Source of the DNA: a virus
DNA: 23,004 nucleotides
Reading direction: 5' to 3' (one strand)
Virus record (IMG/VR): IMGVR_UViG_3300028920_000646
Coordinates: 1 to 23,004 of that record
The position numbers and the translations under genes were made by a program. Numbering within the stretch: position 1 is the stretch's first letter; each line of letters opens with the position of its first letter. Shown in pieces: positions 1-8,932 of this stretch. A model generated the notes under the pieces. That model saw nothing but the letters and a program-made list of their open reading frames with translations, was not told the DNA's origin and did no database searches.

Positions 1-2562
1 TAAACCCACGTTCATATATTTTTGTCCAGAAGCAGCACCACCATAACCAATCTGTGCAATAGCTTCAAAGCCGAGTGTCCAAACCCCAATAGGTACACTT
101 AATGAAATTGAACCAGGATTATAAACAGTTCCAGCAGTCGCAGGGGTATAAGCCCTATCAGTAGTATCGGTTGTCTGCCAATCCCATTTAGTAGCATCTA
201 CGGGAAAACCAGCAGGACATTTAGCATAAGAATAACTGACATCTGATATAGCCGAGTTAGCCAAGTCATAATCAGTCCCACCATAAATTGTAACCGTAGT
301 ATTTGGTGAGGAGTAAGAAGAATCCTTAGAAACAATGAAGTATTTTACAGTTGAACTTTGAGTAAGTTGGAGTTTAGTGCCAACCGTGAACACAGCTGAA
401 TAATCGCCTGAGATTGTGAAAGTGTAAGTTGGGTCATCAGCAGAGGCATAAGTACAAGTTTGGCTAAAAGAATCCCAGTTGTCTGTTGAATAGCTTTCTG
501 CAGCCCAAGTTAAATTACCACCACCATCTGTTTGTAGAAAATCATTGGCATCTCCATCAGCATCTGGTAACACCCATATCTGATTAGCAGTTAGTGCAGG
601 AGATGCAAATCCAACATAATTTGATAAACCCGCATCATAAAATCTTAATTCAGAGCCAGCAGTTGAATTTTTTATTGCTACATAGTCATTTGCTCCTGTT
701 GATGTTAAAACTATTGAACCAGTACCAGAGCCATGTGGGTCTACATATAATTCTGCTATTGCATCATAATCACCACCACCTAAATCTTCCATAAGACATT
801 CAACCCATGCTTTCGCTGAATATGCATTATTAACAGCTTGTGCCTTAAATCGTGATGCTTCTACAGCTGTAGTTCCAGGGTCTGATGTAACCCAAATATT
901 TATTTCATTTACTTTATCACCTACAGCGTAATCATTTTCATTAGAACCAATATAAGAAACCTTTTCATCATCACTATTTTTCCACCATAAACTTCGTACA
1001 GAAGCTGGAGATGCCTCATATTCATAGGCGAGATTTATACCTAAAGAATCTATACCAACATTACCACCACCTGCGGTAATACCAAACCCATTCGTCGGGT
1101 CATATTTTAAGTTATTATTTGCTTCACCTATAGCAATACCATACTCATCAGCGGCATAATCCAAAAATCCATTAAGATTTCCTAGACGAGCATATTCTGT
1201 ATAAGCATCATGTGCTACACCAGTTCTTTTAACTACTGCGTAGTAAGGACTATTAGTCCCTTCACCGAGCATATACAACCAACCACCAGAGTATGTATCT
1301 GCACCATTAGATGAGCCAAGTTTTACGAAGGTGGTTCCTTGTGGCCATTCGGGATTAGAGCCATCAGCATAATCACCAGCTAAGTCTCTTGTAACCTCAT
1401 AATCAGGAGCACCTATAATAGAGGTAACTCTTACATATTCAGCATGAGTCGGGTCTTTCAAATAAAGAATATCATTGACAGCTAATCTGTTATTATCCCA
1501 TGATTTTAGGGTGGTATCGGTATCATCGGGTCCCATATCTTCATTAAGTGTGCCACCATCAGATACCATTAAATCTCCACCAACACAAGACACTACATCA
1601 TATTCAAATATTGTAGAATGTAATATACCCCTTGCACGTATGTTTCCCACTTCAAGTAAGTCTGGTTCTAAAGTAAATCCAGCACCAAATGGTCCAGGAG
1701 TATAATTATTACTCCATATTTTTAAATTTTCTCCATCAAGAGTTATATATTTTGGAGTTTCTCCAGAGGTTTTGCCAACCCTAATTATACTATTAGCAGA
1801 ATCTAAGAGTATCATAGAATCATTTTCTACTTCAGCAGAAGATATTGTATCTGTGTTAATGTACCAATTTGCTATACGACCATCACTTGCCGTTATTGTC
1901 CCTGTGATATTTGCGTTAGAAGCCGTAAAAGAACCCCCAGTAGTTAAAGAAGTATTAGTTCCCTTCCAAGAAATTCCTGAACCAGTAACATATTGAAAAT
2001 ATTGATTAGCCCCATCTCCTACATATAATTGTGGACTTCCTGCATTTGCGTCTAATTGTATTCCAGCATTTCCAAAAGTAGTATCACCGATTGTAATCTT
2101 TTCATTACTACTATCCAATACTATTCTGGTATTTGAATCAGCTATTGTAGTATTACCTACTACCCAACCACCTATTGTTGCACCAGTAACAACCAGATTA
2201 CCACTAGCATCTAAACTAGAATTAGCCGCAGACCAAGTTAGTTTGGTTCCGTCAAAGTTTAAGTATGCAGTAGCACCATCACCTACATAAAATCTAGGGT
2301 CCCCAGAATTATAATCTAACTGGATACCCTTTTCTGTAAATGTACCATCACCAACAGATGTAATGTAAAATCTCTTGTTTGCAGAATCTATTACTACGAA
2401 ATCACCTGGTGAAGCCAAGGAAGCTGTCCCTTGTTCTTCTTCGTTAATTACTGTCCAACCACCAATCTCATACACATTAGAACTATCTAAAGAATTAATT
2501 GATTCAATCAGGTCATCTATTGTTTTATTTAAATCGTCATAAGAACGATATACTATTGCCAT
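1..2562 (-). CDS. Large phage tail/fibre structural protein, N-terminal 854 residues (3' end outside window)
   Basis: The frame is open from the ATG at 2562 to the window edge, so the protein exceeds 854 residues and its C-terminus is not visible. It is rich in Gly, Asp, Asn, Ser and Thr and has no membrane segment. Two early segments (about residues 50-100 and 120-170) repeat a pattern: GIQLD, then a short turn, YVGDGA, an aromatic-rich strand, and then S(W) followed by NxSL. Around residue 660 is FLQTDGGGNLTW, a sequence typical of phage tail-fibre and tail-tip proteins. These beta-rich repeats fit a trimeric fibre or a host-facing tail protein that would sit at the virion tip. An AGGAGG lies 12 bases before the ATG, which is a long spacing. 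A closer ATG at 2573 is in another frame and stops after six codons. The exact role (fibre, spike or tail tip) is inferred. Confidence 0.8.
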   Translation of the reverse strand, partial: MAIVYRSYDDLNKTIDDLIESINSLDSSNVYEIGGWTVINEEEQGTASLASPGDFVVIDSANKRFYITSVGDGTFTEKGIQLDYNSGDPRFYVGDGATAYLNFDGTKLTWSAANSSLDASGNLVVTGATIGGWVVGNTTIADSNTRIVLDSSNEKITIGDTTFGNAGIQLDANAGSPQLYVGDGANQYFQYVTGSGISWKGTNTSLTTGGSFTASNANITGTITASDGRIANWYINTDTISSAEVENDSMILLDSANSIIRVGKTSGETPKYITLDGENLKIWSNNYTPGPFGAGFTLEPDLLEVGNIRARGILHSTIFEYDVVSCVGGDLMVSDGGTLNEDMGPDDTDTTLKSWDNNRLAVNDILYLKDPTHAEYVRVTSIIGAPDYEVTRDLAGDYADGSNPEWPQGTTFVKLGSSNGADTYSGGWLYMLGEGTNSPYYAVVKRTGVAHDAYTEYARLGNLNGFLDYAADEYGIAIGEANNNLKYDPTNGFGITAGGGNVGIDSLGINLAYEYEASPASVRSLWWKNSDDEKVSYIGSNENDYAVGDKVNEINIWVTSDPGTTAVEASRFKAQAVNNAYSAKAWVECLMEDLGGGDYDAIAELYVDPHGSGTGSIVLTSTGANDYVAIKNSTAGSELRFYDAGLSNYVGFASPALTANQIWVLPDADGDANDFLQTDGGGNLTWAAESYSTDNWDSFSQTCTYASADDPTYTFTISGDYSAVFTVGTKLQLTQSSTVKYFIVSKDSSYSSPNTTVTIYGGTDYDLANSAISDVSYSYAKCPAGFPVDATKWDWQTTDTTDRAYTPATAGTVYNPGSISLSVPIGVWTLGFEAIAQIGYGGAASGQKYMNVGL

Positions 2563-2596
2563 AAAGTTTCCATTCCTCCTGCAAATACGCTAAAAC

Positions 2597-2637
2597 GAGT
2601 ACAAGAAAGGCGGGAGGATTATCACCCTCTTGTACTC
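2597..2637 (-). other. Perfect 10-bp inverted repeat upstream of the tail gene
   Basis: The arms GAGTACAAGA (2597-2606) and TCTTGTACTC (2628-2637) are perfectly complementary around a 21-base loop, which contains a further short GGG/CCC pairing. The element lies in the 103-base gap between the stop of the 51-residue gene and the tail gene. On the minus strand it is followed by GTTTTAG, a weak U-tract. It could be a leaky terminator, an RNA-processing site or an mRNA-stabilising hairpin that sets tail-gene dosage; the sequence does not decide between these. Confidence 0.5.
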
Positions 2638-2665
2638 ATTCTAATGTATTTAGTCTTATTAGACC

Positions 2666-2821
2666 TTATTTTTTATCCTTCTTGGAATCTTCTTTTAACT
2701 GTTCGTCAATCAAAGCAATAGCTCCTAACATTCTTTCGATTGTTTTTTGGCCATTGTTGACTTGTTCAGTTATTTTCTTGATATCCTCCAAAAGGCTTTC
2801 TCTTCGTTCTTTTAAGTTCAT
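2666..2821 (-). CDS. Small helical protein, 51 aa
   Basis: ATG at 2821, TAA at 2666. The product begins MNLKERRESLLEDIKKITEQ and ends in a Lys-rich tail (KEDSKKDKK). Heptad-like spacing of Leu, Ile and Val suggests a single amphipathic helix or short coiled coil. The start codon overlaps the stop of the upstream glycosyltransferase gene in an ATGA (2818-2821), a typical translational-coupling arrangement that supports the gene being real. Short coiled-coil proteins of this form are common beside phage tail genes, but I recognise no function. There is no transmembrane segment, so it is not a holin. Confidence 0.6.
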   Translation of the reverse strand: MNLKERRESLLEDIKKITEQVNNGQKTIERMLGAIALIDEQLKEDSKKDKK

Positions 2822-3822
2822 AGAAAATATTGTAAATTATTTCTTACTCTTTCATTATCACGATAAGCTAATGAGTTTAATGCTGATATTCTAGCTAAAT
2901 CTTTCTGACTATAGTGGTAAAAACACATCGATAAAATATCATAAGCCCTTGATTCTATATCTGCTATAGGTTCAAAAGAACCTTTACTAGAACCAAGTTG
3001 TACTGCCCTTAGCATCTCTGGTATAGCTTTTGCGTAATTCTTGTCTTGATAAAAGATATATCCTTTGTAGTAGTGATGTTCTGCTATATCTGAGTTAAGT
3101 ACCTCTATGGCCTTATCTTTTTCTTTTAAAGCATAATGGGCTTGTGCTAAATAGTATCTCCCTAAGTTTTCTTCATCTTTGAAGGTTGATATTTTCAGAT
3201 ACTCCCCCAGAGTATCCTTAGTTTCCTTCCACCTTGCTGCGTCTCTATGTTGTTGAGCCAAATAGAACAATGACCTTGCGTCTTTCTTACCAGTTAAGTG
3301 GCGAACTAGCATCTCATCTCTTTGCTTGTTTCGTATCTTTCTATATTTCCAGTCCTGTACTGTTCTGTCGTGAACTATGTGAAAGTCTAAATATTTGGTC
3401 CAGGTCTTAGCATTCGGGATTGTATGAACGTCATTCTTATAACGAACTGTATTTCTTATAATTCTGTCTGACTGAATCTTGGAGCCACCTTCCATTTCTA
3501 CTGTTACACGAATAGCATCTGTCTTAATCTTACTAAAATCTATCTTGGGAATCTTGGTAACATACTCATGTCCATCTAAGATAAGAATCCAATCACCTTT
3601 TGCTTTTTTAATTCCTTCGTTTCTCGGTGTAGCAAAGCTATCTGACCACTTAAACGTGTGTACCTTACCAAGAGTCTTAGCTATCTCTAATGTTTTATCT
3701 TCACTTGTTTCGTCAACGCCAATGATAACCTCATCCACAAAGTCTTTGACCGAGTCAACCGCCCTTTTAAGGCCAGCTTCCTCGTTCTTAACCATCATTA
3801 CTAAACTAATCATATCCTCCAA
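2818..3822 (-). CDS. GT2-family glycosyltransferase with C-terminal TPR-like repeats
   Basis: The N-terminal GT-A fold begins ISLVMMVKNEEAGLKRAVDS, the usual opening of a GT2/SunS-type enzyme. The sequence IIGVDETSEDKT follows, and LDGHE (about residues 82-86) sits where the DxD metal/nucleotide site normally lies. From about residue 185 to the end are tandem 34-residue TPR-like helical pairs (YYLAQAHYALKEKDKAIEVL; YKGYIFYQDKNYAKAI). GT2-TPR enzymes often glycosylate proteins, with the TPR part binding the acceptor. The gene starts 5 bases after the collagen-like fibre gene, which makes that fibre a plausible substrate (inference). The start is ambiguous: TTG at 3822, or ATG at 3813, which lies only 2 bases after GGAGG. 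The donor sugar cannot be read from sequence. Confidence 0.82.
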   Translation of the reverse strand: MEDMISLVMMVKNEEAGLKRAVDSVKDFVDEVIIGVDETSEDKTLEIAKTLGKVHTFKWSDSFATPRNEGIKKAKGDWILILDGHEYVTKIPKIDFSKIKTDAIRVTVEMEGGSKIQSDRIIRNTVRYKNDVHTIPNAKTWTKYLDFHIVHDRTVQDWKYRKIRNKQRDEMLVRHLTGKKDARSLFYLAQQHRDAARWKETKDTLGEYLKISTFKDEENLGRYYLAQAHYALKEKDKAIEVLNSDIAEHHYYKGYIFYQDKNYAKAIPEMLRAVQLGSSKGSFEPIADIESRAYDILSMCFYHYSQKDLARISALNSLAYRDNERVRNNLQYFL

Positions 3823-3827
3823 TTTGA

Positions 3828-5245
<1,418 letters not shown>

Positions 5246-5249
<4 letters not shown>

Positions 5250-5641
5250 ACGGTATAAAAATATGATACCCCATCCCCATTGGAATTGGTATCAAGATAA
5301 ATTAATGCTAAATCAGATAAGTCGATGCTAATTGTTTCTCCAGCATCTAACACAAATCCATTTGTACTATCAACTGAACTATCGCCAACAAAAATCATTC
5401 CTGTATTAGTATGTTTAGCTTTTATTGTTACAGAGCTACATGGAGTTGAAGCTGCTAATACTTCAGCTGTCCCAGCTGCAGCCACATCCTTCTGCCCGTT
5501 ACCTATAGTATCAGTATTTTTAGCCCAGCTAGAACCAGTCCAATATAAACCACCCCTCATCTTGATATAGGGATAGTTGTCTTTATCAGTAGAATGTATT
5601 TCTAATTCGTGGTCTGTTAAATTGTTGGCTATTTCAACCAT
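5246..5641 (-). CDS. Small virion-associated-type protein, 131 aa
   Basis: ATG at 5641 with AAAGGA nine bases upstream; the TGA overlaps the start of the collagen gene. The first half includes [19 protein letters not shown]. The second half (about residues 65-131) has the pattern [18 protein letters not shown], then [15 protein letters not shown] and [17 protein letters not shown]. This arrangement of a tolerant '[18 protein letters not shown]' loop and a 'GE-I-IDL-DL-IYLD' strand pair recurs in small phage structural proteins found near fibre or decoration genes. It probably forms a small all-beta domain, perhaps the adaptor or base for the adjacent fibre. The structural role is inferred from pattern and position. 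Confidence 0.65.
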
Positions 5642-6098
5642 TTAATATTTTCCTTTTACGTTCCTCCAACTTTCTCTGGGGTAGCATTACGTTTTTCATC
5701 CACTTGTACAATTTCTCCATCTTAGTGATTCCCTTAACATTTTCATCTAGTCCCATACCTCCAGTAATCTTTAATAAAATATCCCTATAAGAATCTATGG
5801 TATTTTCAAAGTCGTTATTAGCAATCTCGCTTAACACAAACTCATCTATGAAGTCAGCATAGTTTCTGTATGATTCTATGTTTTTTACATCATCACCTAA
5901 ACCGAAGTATTCAAAGGAATAAGGTTCTTTCCTTATTTCCCTGTATTGTTCAACGTTGTCTGGTTCAGGAAATGATTTAAGTTCCCAATCCTGTTCTTCG
6001 TGACTACCTGGACCCGATGGTGTACTGCTCTGGGGGTTTTCTATCGGGGTCGTAATCCTTGATGACTGCGTTGACTGCATTGAGCCAGTTTCTTGCAT
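5634..6098 (-). CDS. Hypothetical protein, up to 154 aa, start uncertain
   Basis: The N-terminal 45 residues are Ser/Thr/Pro/Gln-rich and look disordered; the rest is helical and charged, ending [13 protein letters not shown] do not recognise a family. The stop overlaps the next gene by 8 bases, as elsewhere in this operon. The 5' end is the difficulty: the only in-frame ATGs, 6098 and 6080, lie inside the upstream glycosyltransferase gene, giving an overlap of 77-95 bases. Neither has a convincing ribosome-binding site, and no in-frame ATG, GTG or TTG lies just after 6004. Either the overlap is real or initiation uses an unusual codon. The body (about 5634-6000) is well supported as coding because it fills the gap between two coupled genes. 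Confidence 0.6.
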   Translation of the reverse strand: MQETGSMQSTQSSRITTPIENPQSSTPSGPGSHEEQDWELKSFPEPDNVEQYREIRKEPYSFEYFGLGDDVKNIESYRNYADFIDEFVLSEIANNDFENTIDSYRDILLKITGGMGLDENVKGITKMEKLYKWMKNVMLPQRKLEERKRKILNG

Positions 6099-7167
6099 TT
6101 TTTTCTAAATTATATTCTTTCTTAGCCGTGTCGTGTCCGTTCTTACCAAGTTTCTCTATCTTATCCCTGTGCTTGTACAGATATTCCAATTTATCCAGCC
6201 ACTCTTCTTTCTCCATAACAAGGTATCCGTTCCATCCGTCTTTAATCGTGTCTATGTAATGCCCTACCCTGGATGCTATTACTGCATGATATCCAGATGA
6301 CCAATATTCTAATATACGGAGATTTGATTTAGCCCTATTAAAGTTTCTGTCAGTTAGTGGGGCTAAACATACATCTGGTGAGAACTTAGCAATATACTCT
6401 GAATAGTTCTCTGGGCGTATCCAACGCATCTTTTTTATCCTATTCTTATAAGGCTTGTCTTGGAACAAATTGGGTAGTTTACCATACATATAGAAGGTAG
6501 CGTCTTTGTGCTTGGTCATAAACTCATCTATCACACCACTAATCATATAAAGATTCTCATAGTGAGTAGCAGAAGAGCTGAACATAATCCTGAAGTCTTC
6601 GTGTTTTTTCTTTTTAATGAATTTCTTATTCTTAAAGTCTATGGAGTTGGGACAAAGATATGTTGGGGAATAATTTCCATAATACTGTTCCAGGTGGGGA
6701 GTGGTTACGGTATATCCATCAAAAGCACCTAATGATATTTGGTGGATACTCTTAGGGTCTTCTACGCCAATATCGTGTAATCTTTTATCTTTGTAAGATA
6801 TTGAGCCAGGATTCGTGTAAGGAACATCAAATATATAATCATCATTATCCTGTATAATCGGACACTTGTAGTGGTACCTTAAAGCCAAAGCCGTACTGAA
6901 CCTAACACCCGTGTCTTCACGTTGCATTATAATTGCGTCTGGTTGGAACTTGTTTAGTTCTCTGGTTAGGGAAGTAGTTGCTGGAGAATTGCCATCATCA
7001 TCTGGTCTGAAATCATTCCAGGTATTTTTAAGTTTTCGTGTCGGGTGATACGGACTTACAAGGACATCAGCTAATCCAAGTTCTTTTAACTTCATAGCTG
7101 GCTTGTGTAGTCTATAATATGCTACACCGTCTTGTGATGCGATGTAAAAAAATATCTTTGGTTTCAT
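6004..7167 (-). CDS. GT-B fold (GT4/GT1-type) glycosyltransferase
   Basis: A 387-residue protein with a two-lobed GT-B layout. The N-terminal acceptor lobe begins MKPKIFFYIASQDGVAYYRL and contains VSPYHPTRK, DAIIMQREDTG and a Y..PTYLCPNSID linker. The C-terminal donor lobe has FRIMFSSSATHYENL, then FSPDVCLAPLTDRNFNRAKS, followed by LRILEYWSSGYHAVIASRVG and GWNGYLV. The last of these is the Glu-containing donor-binding region of this superfamily. It transfers a sugar from an activated donor, but neither donor nor acceptor can be assigned. The start ATG overlaps the stop of the 2-epimerase gene by 4 bases, so the two are probably co-translated. It has no membrane helix, so it would act in the cytoplasm. 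Confidence 0.85.
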   Translation of the reverse strand: MKPKIFFYIASQDGVAYYRLHKPAMKLKELGLADVLVSPYHPTRKLKNTWNDFRPDDDGNSPATTSLTRELNKFQPDAIIMQREDTGVRFSTALALRYHYKCPIIQDNDDYIFDVPYTNPGSISYKDKRLHDIGVEDPKSIHQISLGAFDGYTVTTPHLEQYYGNYSPTYLCPNSIDFKNKKFIKKKKHEDFRIMFSSSATHYENLYMISGVIDEFMTKHKDATFYMYGKLPNLFQDKPYKNRIKKMRWIRPENYSEYIAKFSPDVCLAPLTDRNFNRAKSNLRILEYWSSGYHAVIASRVGHYIDTIKDGWNGYLVMEKEEWLDKLEYLYKHRDKIEKLGKNGHDTAKKEYNLEKNARNWLNAVNAVIKDYDPDRKPPEQYTIGSR

Positions 7168-8144
7168 ACTAGGTTCTCCATTATCTCTTTATACGGGTTA
7201 TGGTCAGAAGGTAGTTCTGGTACCTCCTTGTGTTTGTAATAAACTGTTGCCTTCTGTATTCTCTCTGCTATTGGGGGGACTAACGTAGCCCAACCTTTAG
7301 CGATAATGTTCATCCACTCTGTTGTGTTTCTGATTATCAAAGAGTGTTTTCCTAACCAGTATGCCTCCCTTTGTATTCCACCAGAGTCTGTTATCACCAT
7401 CCAGGAATTAAATATCTTTTCTAATGTTACTTTACGTTTCTGGGGTTTTACCATCTCTACATTAGCTGGAAGTTTTATCCTGTACTTCTTGATAAGTCTT
7501 CTGGTTCTAGGATGGGCTGGAAAATAAACAGGTCTTCCTGTTAATCCAAGTCCCTTTATAATTTCTTTCAGCTTGTCTTTCTCCATATTCTCCTCACGAT
7601 GGATTGTAGCAAAGATATATTCCTTCCCCTTCTTTATCTTTAACGGTAAAAACTTGCTAAGACTCCAGTATAATGGGTCTCCGATATGATAGGTATTATC
7701 TGCCATACCCTCATTCATTAGGTTCTGTACCGCTAGGTGAGTAGGACAAAACTTCCACGTTGCAAGCCTATCTGTTGTAATTCTAACCACTTCTTCTGGC
7801 ATTGATTTGTCAAAAGAGCGAAGTCCTGCTTCCACATGGCCAAAATCAACTTTCTCTAAGGCAAAAGCCAACGCTCCTGCTAATGTAGAATAAGTATCTC
7901 CATATACTAACCCTATGTCGGGTTTTTCTTTTTTTAATACTTCTCTGAGTTTGTCAATCATCTCCCCAAAGTTTTCTGAGTGAATACCAAGATTATACTT
8001 TGGTTTGAATTTCATTTCCTTGAAATGTTGTGTGGACAAGGCATCATCATAATGCTGACCTGTATTGACGATAACATCTGAGTCTGGCACGACCTTAAAT
8101 ATCTGGGGTCTTGTGCCGATTATTGAAAGTAATTTTCTTTTCAT
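7164..8144 (-). CDS. wecB: UDP-N-acetylglucosamine 2-epimerase family enzyme (WecB/WbpI-like)
   Basis: The family inverts C2 of UDP-GlcNAc (WecB) or of UDP-2,3-diacetamido-glucuronate (WbpI/WlbD), giving the manno sugar. Visible motifs are GTRPQIFKVVP (10-20), NTGQHYDD (27-34), GDT (82-84), HVEAGLRS (103-110), PEEVVRITTDRLA with catalytic-type Glu117, HREEN (182-186) and DSGGIQREA (253-261). At 326 residues it is shorter than the usual roughly 370. Part of the deficit is visible near the N-terminus, where GTRP...P runs almost directly into the beta-strand before NTGQH, so the helix that normally lies there is largely absent. GGAGG stands six bases before the ATG. It sits between two glycosyltransferase genes with 4-base overlaps. 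The exact substrate is unknown. Confidence 0.88.
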   Translation of the reverse strand: MKRKLLSIIGTRPQIFKVVPDSDVIVNTGQHYDDALSTQHFKEMKFKPKYNLGIHSENFGEMIDKLREVLKKEKPDIGLVYGDTYSTLAGALAFALEKVDFGHVEAGLRSFDKSMPEEVVRITTDRLATWKFCPTHLAVQNLMNEGMADNTYHIGDPLYWSLSKFLPLKIKKGKEYIFATIHREENMEKDKLKEIIKGLGLTGRPVYFPAHPRTRRLIKKYRIKLPANVEMVKPQKRKVTLEKIFNSWMVITDSGGIQREAYWLGKHSLIIRNTTEWMNIIAKGWATLVPPIAERIQKATVYYKHKEVPELPSDHNPYKEIMENLV

Positions 8145-8932
8145 AAATTTCCTCCTTTGGGTAAGTTTGACTGTTCCATTTTACCCTTAATAAATCCGTT
8201 GAACCCCTTCCCGAATTTATGTTCCTTCTTAACTAATTTTTTATCTTTTAAGTATTTTTGTATCCACTTGATAGCTGCCTGTCTATTACCGTTTAGCTCA
8301 TTATCATGTGAGAGTGAGTTGTTCAGGAATCTGAAGTATTCATAAAGCCCTTCGTCTAACGCAACATATTTAGCCCCTAACTGATGTAAGAGTATGTGGT
8401 GCATCCAGTCCCAGGCACACTTAGCTTCTTCTGGGAACTTAACCTTCTTCAAGATTTCAGTCTTAGCGAATATTGTTCCTGGTATATACTGCTCTGTATA
8501 GATTCTTTTGGGGTCCCACGGTTGTGCCTTATGATAACGCCTACTTGTTATCATAAAGTCTGGATGTTTTGAAACCGTATAGAGTCCATGATAAACAACA
8601 TCATTATCTCCTATGGCATTTAGGCATTTTTCTATCCTGTCGGGTAAGCTCAAATCATCTGGGTCATGAAACATTACATATTTCCCCCTAGCTTTATTTA
8701 TCCCAGTACGATAAGCATTAACCACCCCCTCATTTGTTGAGAGGTATATTCTTTTTACCCTGGGTTCTTTTGTTATTGTTATGATTTCCTGTGAGTTGTC
8801 CTCTGAAGCGTCATCAACCATAATGAGTTCAAAGTCTCCGAAACTCTGGTCAAATAATGACTGCATTGACTGCGGTAGGGTTGATTGTTTGTTATAGACG
8901 GGACAAACTACTGATACTAATGGTTTCTTCAT
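8141..8932 (-). CDS. GT2-family glycosyltransferase
   Basis: A 263-residue GT-A enzyme. It opens with VSVVCPVYNKQSTLPQSMQS, then has the nucleotide-binding VDDASEDNS (39-47), NEGVVNAYRTGINKARGKY, and HDPDDLSLPDRIEKC (89-103) holding the DxD metal site. The C-terminal part (PGTIFAKTEILKKVKFPEE; WDWMHHILL) forms the acceptor side, with the Asp/His of WDW-MH in the usual position. It is typical of polysaccharide or surface-glycan enzymes and is cytosolic with no membrane segment. It is coupled by 4-base overlaps to both neighbours. The donor and acceptor are not readable. Confidence 0.88.
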   Translation of the reverse strand: MKKPLVSVVCPVYNKQSTLPQSMQSLFDQSFGDFELIMVDDASEDNSQEIITITKEPRVKRIYLSTNEGVVNAYRTGINKARGKYVMFHDPDDLSLPDRIEKCLNAIGDNDVVYHGLYTVSKHPDFMITSRRYHKAQPWDPKRIYTEQYIPGTIFAKTEILKKVKFPEEAKCAWDWMHHILLHQLGAKYVALDEGLYEYFRFLNNSLSHDNELNGNRQAAIKWIQKYLKDKKLVKKEHKFGKGFNGFIKGKMEQSNLPKGGNL

